From Phycomyces blakesleeanus NRRL 1555(-) (taxonomy: Eukaryota > Mucoromycota > Mucoromycetes > Mucorales > Phycomycetaceae), in the NCBI RefSeq assembly GCF_001638985.1, contig NW_017265137.1, positions 2,788,222 through 2,852,221 on the forward strand: 64,000 nucleotides of DNA, in the 5' to 3' direction. Of the stretch, positions 44,748 to 54,067 are shown piece after piece. Both the position numbers and the translations under genes were made by a program. The notes below the pieces were generated by a model. The model was given only the letters and a program-made list of their open reading frames with translations, was not told the origin of the DNA and did no database searches. How positions within the stretch are numbered: the stretch's first letter is position 1; every line of letters starts with the position of its first letter.

Positions 44748-45011
44748 TTATTTCATATCTTCATATTTAATATATAATTCATTAAACTTACCAAACATAA
44801 ACTTACTACAAGGTTGTTGCTTCACATGGTTTTTCCATATATGACTGACCTTTGGAAGAGATGTCCAGCTTTTGTGACATCTGGTATGGTCAACATCACT
44901 TTGTTTGAGAGAGCATATATGTTTGACACACATCAAGTCCTTCTCATCTCAAGAGATAGGCATTCTATCTGGATTTGCTTCTAAAGCTTGTACAGAAAGA
45001 TTTACAGTCAT
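44748..45011 (-). pseudogene. Small Cys/His-containing protein remnant
   Basis: From ATG 45011 the frame runs about 88 codons with one TGA at codon 23. It encodes CVKHICSLKQSDVDHTRCHK, then SWTSLPKVSHIWKNH and a C-terminal KFNELYIKYEDMK. The Cys/His spacing suggests metal binding, but I do not recognise the family. It could be an exon of a lost transposon gene near the CACTA-like end at 44223. Confidence 0.3.
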
Positions 45012-45476
45012 TTTATCACATATAAGACATGTGTAAGAGTTAATAATTGTTTTGGTTTTTTCTTGTTAAGTTAAGCCTTAAGATCCTGACTCATCATTCT
45101 AAAGTTATATTTTAAAGTTATAGTTTTAATACAGACAATGATTCTGGAATTGGGACAGCAAAAGCCTGTATTGCTTTATATTAGTTTACATATCTTTTTT
45201 TGTTTTATTATTTCTTACATCACAGTCTGAGGTTGGCCTCTCACATGTGCATCCATTTTTAACATTACATAGTTCGATAATCTCTAGTTATAGAATCACT
45301 TGTTTCTTTTATAGTGTTTCTTAGATTTTCTGCAAAATATGAAGCATCTCTTACGTATTTTTAAGTAACTGGATGATTTTTGTACCTGTATTATTTATAA
45401 TGATGATATTAAAACCAGATGTAAGAGTTTGTTATGAAGACAGAGAAGAGCAAGCAAAAAATTCACAAGTAATTAT
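45012..45476. other. Intergenic stretch
   Basis: No gene or repeat supported. Confidence 0.4.
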
Positions 45477-45478
45477 TA

Positions 45479-45840
45479 CTGGTTTTATCCATTCAATTGG
45501 CGCCCATTTCCATCTAATTAGCATCCGTTTCCATCTAATTAGAACCCATTGACATCTGATTGGCTTCCATAGAAATTGAATTTGCGTCCATTGCCTACTG
45601 AATTTGCTCCCCCCTTTTACTATTGGCGGAAGGGTACATGGCACTCAATTTTTTTATCCTTACGCCTTACAATTTTTTTTATATAACCGTAGTATTTTTT
45701 TTTGTAAACGTTGTACTTTTTTTTGTAAACGTTGTACTTTTTTTTGTAAACGTTGTACTTTTTTTTTGTAAACGTCGTATTTTTTTTTGTAAACGTCGAA
45801 TTTTTTTTATATAACCGTAGTATTTTTTTGGCATAAAACA
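45479..45840 (-). repeat. Left terminal repeat of copy C
   Basis: It has a terminal module of about 150 bp with diverged CATCTAATTAG units, then about seven GTAAACGTYGTA units alternating with TATATAACCGTAGTA. Confidence 0.92.
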
Positions 45841-46117
45841 TGGATATTTTTATTAGGCATAATTAGTTGATAGAGAAATAGAACACATAATAAGAAGTAA
45901 GATATAATGAAATACAAAGTAATAAAAAAAGAAAAGCATAAAGCAGTAAAATAAATAAAAAAAGAGGGACATAAAGTGGTAAAAAAAAATAAGAAAAAGA
46001 GGGATATAAAGTAATAAAAAAAAATAAGAAAAAGAGGGACATAAAGTAGTAAAAAATAAAAATAAAATAAAAAAAGACATAGAGTGTAAAGAGCTTAAAT
46101 AGACATAAAAGACATAC

Positions 46118-47650
46118 TTAAAGCTTTCGCTCTCTGTTCAAACAGTGAGGAAAGAATGAAATGGCATGGTTAATCCAACCCAAACAGTCCGAAAGGGTGA
46201 CAGTCTTAGCTGATTCTGTAATCCTTAAGATGAGCCTGTCTGACTCTGTAATCTCTTCTCTGCGGACACCAAACTTGATCTTGGACCACATTTCCTCAAT
46301 TGGATTCAGGAAAGGTGAATACACAGGAAGATATGCACACTTGTACCCACGGGAAGAAATAAAGTCTTTCACCTCATCGGCCTTATGGATAGGAGCGTTA
46401 TCCATGATGAGATAACGTCCTTGCATACCCTGGCTGTCCAGAACGTCCATTGTATGACTAAGAAAGTCGAGGTAGTGCTGGGTTCTGGTGCCAATTCGGC
46501 CGTTCACCTCAACGTTGGTGTAGATGTCCAACTTTCTCTTCTTCTTGGTTGCGACTGCAGTGGGTTTCTTCAACGAGAGGCTGACAATCCCTCTCTCGCA
46601 CATTGCACCAAGGATGGTGATGGACACACCTCTCTGCGTCAGGACAGTTGTCTTAGCCGGGGTGCCACTGACGGAACGGCCAAAAGTTCTCTTGATGTGC
46701 ATGTTGAAGCCTGCTTCATCAATGAACACACAGTTCGACAGATAGTTGAAATCCGCAAGTTGTTGCCACTCCAAAATGTGGTCTCGTCTCATCTCAATTG
46801 TGTTGACGTCGTCTCTCTTCTCAGGCAGCTTCTCCAACTTCTTCATCCTCAGGGCACACTTCTTCACCAAGTGCTTCTGGATTGCTGATTTGGTAATCTG
46901 CAGCCCAGAGAACTCTTCCATGACAGCTATCCTTGCTTGTTCCAAGGTAGCATCTGGTTTATTTTCGAAAAACTTCAAAAAAAAAGCAGAGTGCGCCTGG
47001 AACAACTTTTGGTTGCCATGTTTTCGTTCTTTAGGCGCAGAAACCTCCTCAACCTCCATCGTCTCCAGCCCATTGGACTCATCAGTCTCCACTGTGGCAG
47101 CATCAAAATCGGCTTGGATCTTCTCTCTGGCCAGCCTGACGTAGTTCTGGGCAGTCCAGACATTGATCCCCGTTTCCCTGGCAGCGGCAGCAGCAGTCTG
47201 GTTTTCTGAGAAAACCAAGGAGAAGAGCTTGTTCACCTGGTTTTGGTTGTACTTTCGGTACGAACCTCGACCTATGCTTTCTGCAGTGGGAACAGAATCA
47301 GGATCGACCTTCTCCGGCAGATTCGTCTTTGGCTTCTGTGCAACAATGGTTTTGGTGGTGGCCTCGTTGACTTTGGTTGGCAGGAAACTTTTGAGACTGA
47401 GGAGGTTTGTGACTACTGGGTTTCCGGCCGAGGTACAGGTCCATTCCATATTGGCATGGTTGACAAAGACATCTGTCACAGATCGGAGTACAACTTCTCC
47501 ATGCATTTCATCGACAATCTCTTGGTTGAAATTGCACAAGGGGTCAAAAGCAATTCCAGAAAACTGGGTTTGGTCTGCAGAACCGCTGTGACTGACCATT
47601 TCACAGTGCTTGCCCATAACAAATTCGAGGGAGTTGTTGGAAGTAGGCAT
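46118..47650 (-). CDS. IS630/Tc1-like transposase, copy C, 510 aa, intact
   Basis: This cut-and-paste transposase acts at the TA-flanked ends. Residues 1-125 are an acidic/Ser-rich region with no motif I know. An HTH (GRGSYRKYNQNQVNKL... to YVRLAREK) spans about 127-180. An acidic linker follows, then a second HTH-like region at about 225-275 (ATLEQARIAVMEEFSGLQIT). The DDE_3-type catalytic core has D311 (FIDEAGFNMH), D417 (IMDNAPIH) and E452 (FLNPIEEMW), a DD34E spacing. The stop is close to the left terminal repeat. The ATG at 47650 is preceded by AAAAAAAATGCC. It is longer than typical Tc1 transposases (about 340 aa) because of the N-terminal extension. Confidence 0.95.
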   Translation of the reverse strand: MPTSNNSLEFVMGKHCEMVSHSGSADQTQFSGIAFDPLCNFNQEIVDEMHGEVVLRSVTDVFVNHANMEWTCTSAGNPVVTNLLSLKSFLPTKVNEATTKTIVAQKPKTNLPEKVDPDSVPTAESIGRGSYRKYNQNQVNKLFSLVFSENQTAAAAARETGINVWTAQNYVRLAREKIQADFDAATVETDESNGLETMEVEEVSAPKERKHGNQKLFQAHSAFFLKFFENKPDATLEQARIAVMEEFSGLQITKSAIQKHLVKKCALRMKKLEKLPEKRDDVNTIEMRRDHILEWQQLADFNYLSNCVFIDEAGFNMHIKRTFGRSVSGTPAKTTVLTQRGVSITILGAMCERGIVSLSLKKPTAVATKKKRKLDIYTNVEVNGRIGTRTQHYLDFLSHTMDVLDSQGMQGRYLIMDNAPIHKADEVKDFISSRGYKCAYLPVYSPFLNPIEEMWSKIKFGVRREEITESDRLILRITESAKTVTLSDCLGWINHAISFFPHCLNRERKL

Positions 47651-48024
47651 TTTTTTTGAAAATAAAAAGGGTGTTAAAATCGAGGAAGAAAGATAACTGA
47701 GAAACTTTTATTAAGACACTGGGGTATATATACCAAAAAAAAATATATTTTAATAACTTAAACATTTCTACCAAGGTATAGTCTTGTCCTGTTGTCTTAA
47801 TATATTTGGATAAAGAACGTGTTGAAGAATAATGAATGTTTACATATTAAGCTTCTTTACACTTTTAAGAACATTTATTTTATTAGCCGATTTACAGTGC
47901 TACCAGAGCCTTTATGGTGTCCTGTCCTCTGTCTCGAAGGAAGGGGTGGGATTTCTCCTCATAGGTTTGCCCAACCAAAAAAAAAAATAAAAAAAAAAAG
48001 TTTTTTTTTGTATAGAGCCAAGGA

Positions 48025-48260
48025 AAAGCTCGAAATTCAGTTATTGAGATTTTCAGTTTTTCAGAAATTTCTGCGGTTAGATACCATTTTATTTTCAGTT
48101 ATTAAGATTTTCAGTTTTTCAGTTATTGAGACTTTCATTTTTTCAGTTATTGAGACTTTCAGTTTTTCAGTTTTTCAGTTTTTCAGAAATTTCTTGCAGT
48201 AAGATATCATTTTATTTTCAGTTATTGAGACTTTCAGTTTTTCAGAAATTATTTGCGAAA
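48025..48260. repeat. Tandem CAGTTATTGAGA/TTTTCAG array, copy C
   Basis: About ten degenerate units upstream of the transposase, conserved in copies A and B. Position and repetition suggest protein binding or replication slippage. Confidence 0.85.
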
Positions 48261-48344
48261 AAATGGTTATGTATATTATAAAAATTTATGAATAAAAATG
48301 CTAGTTATACTATTTGGAGAATTATTTTTAAAATTGCTATTACA

Positions 48345-48595
48345 TTTTTCTTTTTTTATTTCTCTTTTTTTTTCTTTTTTTTTATTTCTTTTTTTTTTAT
48401 TTCTTTTTTTTATTTTTTTTTATTTTTTTTTTTATTTCTTTTTTTTTATTTTTTTTTTATTTCTTTTTTTTTATTTTTTTTTATTTTTTCATCTCTTTTT
48501 TTTTTCATCTCTTTTTTTATTTCTTTTTTTTATTTTTTTTATTTTTTCATCTCTTTTTTTTTCATCTCTTTTTTTATTTCTTTTTTTTGTCATGA
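48345..48595. repeat. Pyrimidine tract, copy C
   Basis: TTTCTTTTTTTT/TTTATTTTT and CATCTCTTTTT runs. Frames across it encode only low-complexity Phe/Ser/Leu and are not annotated. Confidence 0.9.
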
Positions 48596-49784
48596 GCTTG
48601 TGCTATTTTTTGTTACTGTTTTTGTATGTGTAATATTTGGTTTTTTTTTGGTATTTTGTATCATGAGGGTTTCCAAAATTGAGATCGGGTAGTATTGTGA
48701 GCAAAGCATAATTCTTGGACTGCTTTCAGTTGTTTAACAGATTGTTGGACATTTACTTGTTTTGAGTGCAGATTACAAAGAGTTGTTGAGTTTGATATTA
48801 AGAAGATCAGGATTCTGACATTGTAAAATGGTTGGAGCAGGTGCTGAATAAATATAGCATTTTTGGATTGTTTTTTGTAATGGTATTAGATGCTTGTGTA
48901 GGACCAGGTTCATAAGAAATACAATTGCTGTGATAGTCAATCAGATTACTGGATATTTGAGATAAAAATTGACAAGTTTTTGTGTGGTCGGTAGAGTGAA
49001 TTCTACTGTTGGATTTCGAAAAAGTATAGTTGGTGAAATGCACTTAAAAGCATTATGAATATGTGTAGACTGGTTCTTATCGTACAGGTAGATGTTTGAT
49101 CTTGTAGTTTCTTTGTAGGTGGAGGGTTGAATCGTCATGTTTTCTTTTCAGATTTATAGCTTTTGTTCCAAATACTATAGATTATTTAGAGATTAATATC
49201 AATGACTCCGAGGTATAGGCTTTATTTACATACAGAAGCATAATGTGATCTGGAAATAATAAAAAAATCCATGAGGTGTAGAGCTTTAGGCAGTGTTTTC
49301 ATTGTCAGAGTAATATTTAGTTGTTGAAGTGAGCATGAGAATGAGATTTATTGCTGATTTAAGAAGAGAAATAAACAGTTTTGGTATATAAACACCAAAT
49401 GGAAAGAGAGAGAATTATGATATCTCTTTTAAAAAAGAATGTTTATAATAAATTTATGGCTGCGGGTAATATATTGTCCTATTTATTTTTTATCTCCTTG
49501 AGTTCAATTTGTACTACTTTATTTAGTGGACCTTAGAATATTATTTTTTGATATAAAAAGCTGAAAATATAATGACTAATACTATTTAACAACAACTCAA
49601 TCTTCTTTACATCTATTCTTGCTGCTTCAACTTGTGTTCTGATTTTTATCTTGCATCTTAAGTAATTACTATTTAATTATAACTGCTATGTGCTAGATAT
49701 AACTATATTTATATAAAATATGTCACTTTAACATATCTTCCTATTTCTTTATTTTTTCACCTTTTATTATCAGAAAACCCTACA
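48596..49784. other. Central non-coding spacer of copy C
   Basis: It lies between the transposase 5' region and the HTH gene and probably holds the promoter of the latter. The TA at 49257-49258 corresponds to the site where copy B entered copy A. No RNA gene seen. Confidence 0.6.
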
Positions 49785-50168
49785 ATGTTACACGAAAAAC
49801 TTGAAGAATATAACAGTGCCTTTGAAAAAATCATGAAAGAGCTTGAAGAGCCTGAAATGCCAGAAGATCCAAAAACTTCTGCCCCGTCAACAACAGATGA
49901 AACCCCCAAAAAAAGTAGAGGGCAATATCAAAAGCCTACGGATAAAGATATAAAAAAGCTTCTTTATCTCTACTTCATAAGGGGATTAACTATTGAAAAA
50001 GCCAGCAAGATAGTAAATATGAAACAAACAACTGCTGGTGGCTATATTTTGAAGTGGAGAAAGTCTCCAGTTGTTTTTTTCATTAAAAACAACAAGGAGG
50101 CTACAAGTGACGAAAAAATGAATCTTTTATTTGAAACTTACTTTGCAATAAAGAAAGAATACAAATAA
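49785..50168 (+). CDS. Stand-alone HTH protein of the IS630-like element, 127 aa
   Basis: This is a small DNA-binding protein encoded opposite to the transposase. Residues 1-43 are a Glu/Pro-rich, probably helical lead (LHEKLEEYNSAFEKIMKELE). Residues 44-95 (SRGQYQKPTDKDIKKLLYLY then FIRGLTIEKASKIV and TTAGGYILKWRK) align with the transposase HTH at 127-180. Shared positions include RG-x-Y-x-K, KL-x2-L-x-F, TA-x2-Y and a final K. The tail is basic and ends KKEYK. It has no catalytic residues. The gene is conserved in position in copy A. The likely role is binding the element's own ends or promoter, as repressor or helper; that is inference. Confidence 0.8.
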   Translation: MLHEKLEEYNSAFEKIMKELEEPEMPEDPKTSAPSTTDETPKKSRGQYQKPTDKDIKKLLYLYFIRGLTIEKASKIVNMKQTTAGGYILKWRKSPVVFFIKNNKEATSDEKMNLLFETYFAIKKEYK

Positions 50169-50384
50169 TATCATTGCATTTTCAATTTTAACATAATTAT
50201 TATAATGAGATACTTGCTTTATTATCTTATAACTGCAGTAAGGTATTTAACTTTAACAAAGTAATCTGGAGAAAAGTTTGCATATTCTGTTAGTTCTCTC
50301 TATAGATATTTTCTATGACGTATCTTTGTAGAAAGATCTACATATATTGAAGTGCTATTACATTAGGCGTTTGGCACTTATATA

Positions 50385-50822
50385 AAAAAATATGGCAGTT
50401 ATATAAAAAAAATACTACGTTTACAAAAAAAATACTACGGTTATATAAAAAAAAATACAACGTTTACAAAAAAAAATACTACGGTTATATAAAAAAAATT
50501 CAACGTTTACAAAAAAAAATACGACGTTTACAAAAAAAAAGTACAACGTTTACAAAAAAAAGTACGACGTTTACAAAAAAAAATACTATGGTTATATAAA
50601 AAAAATTGTAAGGCGCAAGGATAAAAAAATTGAGTGCCATGTACCCTTCCGCCAATAGTAAAAGGGGGGGAGCAAATTCAGATGGCAATGGGAGCAAATT
50701 CAGTTGGCAATGGACGCAAATTCAATTTCTATGGAAGCCAATCAGATGTCAATGGGTTCTAATTAGATGGAAACGGATGCTAATTAGATGGAAATGGGCG
50801 CCAATTGAATGGATAAAACCAG
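50385..50822 (+). repeat. Right terminal repeat of copy C
   Basis: About eight alternating ACGTTTACAAAAAAAA and GGTTATATAAAAAAA units, then the terminal module. It is the inverse of the left end. Confidence 0.92.
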
Positions 50823-50824
50823 TA

Positions 50825-51309
50825 GTGTCATATATTTTCTACAAATGTATTGGTTAGTTATTGATATGAAATATCAAAATAGTAATTTTACAATGATGAC
50901 ATATGGTTCATTATTTTTTTTTTTTAGTGTGCCTTTGAATTGTCTTTACAAATTTTATTCAAGTAACAAAAGCTTAGATATTTTCTTTCTTTTTATATCT
51001 GACATCAAATATTTCTCAATTGCTCTATATACTTACCATAAACGTAACATCTGTAGTTAAAATAGATATTTGTCTCTTCTGAGATCTAAATTTTGGTGGT
51101 TCACTTGCTTTTTATAACCAATTCAAAGAACAGAGATTTTCTTATTTCAACTTGGATTTTTGGTAATTTTTTGATTATTATAGGCCAGAAATGAAGTCAC
51201 AAATTCGAAAAAATCCATCTTTTTCCCATAATGATTATAATTTTACTATATCTTTATTCATATATTTTCTCCTTGCCATATCGATTACTCATTATTCTAT
51301 TTTTACTAT
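50825..51309. other. Intergenic stretch
   Basis: No coding or repeat feature supported. A short frame at the start merely runs out of the transposon terminal repeat. Confidence 0.4.
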
Positions 51310-51696
51310 CACTACAAGAAAAAATGACGGTTTTTTGCTTTTGTGACTATGTTTTCGGCTTATAATAATTAAAAAATCACTAAAAATCTAATTTGAAACT
51401 AGAAAATCTCTGTTTTTTGAAAAGGTTGACAAAAAGCAAATTGACCACCTAAAATTAAATCTCCTGATAGACAAAAGTAAGCTTTAACTACAGACTTTAC
51501 ATCTTTAGTAAATGTAGATTGCAATTGATGACTATTAAAAGTCAGAGGTAAAAGAGAAGAAAATATCTAAACTTTTTGCTGAGAGAATAAAATATGTTAA
51601 GACAATTTGAAAAAAAAATGTATTACAAAAAAAAACAAATTATAGGTCTGCAAGAGAACCAAGTGACAATTTTGGGCCACAGTTAAGCAATGGCCA

Positions 51697-52099
51697 TGTT
51701 GTATCCAACATAATCGTAGATTTAAATTAAAAGTACAGACACTCAATAAATACGTACATTGAGTTACCGACAACTAGTAACAATACTAAAAGATATACCT
51801 TCCCTTATACAAGGAAATTACGTAAAGAACATACTAAGACAAATACTAAGACTCTAGTCAATAACACTAAAAACATAACAACTAAATCATAGAAGATAAT
51901 GGTAGAGAAACAGACATTACATGATATCATCACATCATCACCAAGCTAAATACAATGTCTATATAAACGCACAATACTAATAGCAATAGAACAGCATCTC
52001 TTTTCTGATTCTTGCACTTCTTCTAATAAAACAAAATCTCACCATACTCTCGTCTGCACTTGCTTTATTTTATATCTTATTTTTACCTCATACATAACA
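51697..52099 (+). mobile_element. Solo LTR, family 2
   Basis: 403 bp, TGTTGTATCCAAC to CATACATAACA. The 5-bp TSD is GGCCA at 51692-51696 and 52100-52104. It is inserted near the very 3' end of the Tnp2-like gene. Confidence 0.95.
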
Positions 52100-52116
52100 G
52101 GCCACACTATGTATAT

Positions 52117-52141
52117 ATGTTGTTGTTGTTGTTGTTGTTGT
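52117..52141. repeat. (TTG)n microsatellite inside the Tnp2-like gene
   Basis: Eight TTG units, read on the minus strand as a run of Thr codons near the C-terminus. Confidence 0.85.
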
Positions 52142-52725
52142 TATATTTATAGTTGCGTTCGACTTCACCAAACCAACCAATTCTTTGACATCTGCCAGGT
52201 AAACTACCTTTGGTTTCATTTGCCCAATGTTAGCAACTGGTATACCATTTACCAAACGGACTGCCGCAATCTCTACAAGAGCAAGCGGCCACCTCTTATT
52301 GTTGAGTTTGTGCTCAAAGAAGACAATAACTTTTCCAAAGAAATCCTTATAAACTGGGGAGTATGCAGAATTTATGTTGCGATTTTCATCAACCTGAATC
52401 TGTAATCTGATGTTATGTGCCTCCCTTACACAACCATTGACAAATGCCTTGCGGCTAGTTTGTATAGCTGCTTCAATCATACTACACTCTTTTCCCTTTG
52501 ATTTGTAGAAGTCTTCAAGAAGTTTTGAAAGACAAGAAATGCCTTCAAAACTATCTTGGATCGTTTTATTCCTCAAAGGCCCCCAGAACTCAATATCAGA
52601 CCCAGCACCAACACGCCCACCCTCATCTGTCAATGGCCAACCAGCAGTGGAATCTTCATATTATAAGTGTTGTGCTGTTCTTGCTTCTGTAATCATGACA
52701 GTGGCTCTGGCCTCTGCTTCTTGTA

Positions 52726-54067
52726 CACTGACCCATATTTAATTTAAGTATTTTTTAAAATCCCAATTTTTTTTAATGAAAATATATAACTTCTTTACAT
52801 CTTTTTATCATTTTAACGTATAGCTAGAGCTCTGAAATAATTATGAATAATATATATTAGCTATGTAAATAGGTATATGTAATTTATTAGAAAGTTTAAT
52901 AGTGGGTATGGAATCCATTATTTTTTCTAAGTTCTTTGATTCGATTTGGCATTGACATGCAATGTGCTTTCACTACTTTCTTCAGTATTTTTTTCCATTC
53001 TTCTTGAAGAGCTCTGGCCAACAAGTATAAATTTGTTGGCTTTACCCTTCTAGCTCTCAGCTGGCGTTCCAAGTATGCCCAAATGTTTTCTATTGGGCTC
53101 AGATCAGGGCTGTTTGCTGGCCATGTCATCACTGGCAGATTCACCTCTTCTTTGTATTCTTTTGCCAAAATACCTTTATGGCAGGGTGTATTATCTTCTT
53201 GGAAAATGAACTCGCCATCTTTCCTTTACTTAAGGCATCGAAACCAGGGCATAAAATGAAGTCGTAAGAGTCTTATGTACTTCGTCTGATTTAGCATGCC
53301 ATCGACAATTACAAGTTTTCCCACTCCACCAGCTCAAATGCACCCCCAGACCATCACTGAGCCTCCTCTGCCTTGTACTCTTGGATGTACATAGCCTCTT
53401 CTATATTTCTGTGCTGGAGTGCACCAAACACGCACATTTCCTGCCCTTGGATAGACCATGAATCTGGACTCATCACTCCAGACTACCCAATTCCACTGTT
53501 GCTTGTGATGATGAGCATCTCTTGCAAACTTTAACCTGTTTTTTATGTGCCTTTCCTTTAGCAAATGCTTCATTGCAGCAACACAAGAGTGTAAACCAAT
53601 CTTTTTTAAGGAATTACAAACAGCATCCCTCTTGATGGGTACACCTGAAGATTCCTGAATTTCAGCTGTAATCACGTCAAATGTTGCAGTTGGGTCATTG
53701 CGCGCAATATTTCTCAGAGCTCTCAAATCACGATCATTCAAGAGAACAGGTCTCCTTTCACGTTTTTTGGTAAGGGAAGTACCCGTTTTCTTCACTCTCT
53801 CAATGGTTGTTGTCACTGTTGTGTAGGGTAGCTCATACTTGCACGCAATCTTAGCCATGGGAATTCCAAAGTCATAAGCACCCACAATCTTGCCTTTTAT
53901 GTAATCTGAAAGTTTTGGACTCTTTTTACGAGATTGTTTAGTAATTTTAGAAGACATGAGAAGATTTGATTGAGAAAAAGAATGAAAAAATAAATAAAAA
54001 CAACAATAGATGCTTTTTCTCAAAATTTTCTTTTTGGTAATATATGTAAACTTATTCAAGGTCAGTG
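52726..54067 (-). mobile_element. Tc1-like transposon 1, inside the Tnp2-like gene
   Basis: 1342 bp with terminal CACTGACC at both ends in inverted orientation, flanked by TA (52724-52725 and 54068-54069). Discounting it joins the transposase coding sequence on both sides in frame, which confirms the ends. Confidence 0.9.
52896..53957 (-). pseudogene. Tc1-like transposase 1 (DD34E), two stops
   Basis: The start is taken at MSSKITKQSRKKSP (53957), because the longer upstream frame is not conserved. An N-terminal paired HTH (KIACKYELPYTTVTTTIERV), a GRPR-like ERRPVL segment and a second HTH precede the core: WSDESRFMV, FQEDNTPCHKG and NSPDLSPIENIW, with 34 residues between the second Asp and the Glu. 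TGA at 53334-53336 replaces a likely Trp after WGCI, and TAA at 53226-53228 follows. It is otherwise complete, at about 350 codons. Confidence 0.9.

Larger units (their letters stand above)
45479..50822 (-). mobile_element. IS630-like copy C: complete two-gene transposon
   Basis: Both ends carry CTGGTTTTATCCATTCAATT in inverted orientation and abut TA (45477-45478 and 50823-50824), the target duplication of the Tc1/mariner/IS630 superfamily. The 5344-bp element has long (about 360-430 bp) structured terminal repeats, a transposase reading towards the left end and a small HTH gene reading towards the right end, so the two genes diverge from a repeat-rich centre. It is large for this superfamily, whose classic members have a single gene. 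Of the three copies here it alone has both genes intact. Confidence 0.95.

Noticed and set aside
52109..52405. Plus-strand frame with eight consecutive Cys
   Set aside because: It is an antisense reading of a (TTG)n run within the Tnp2-like transposase gene.
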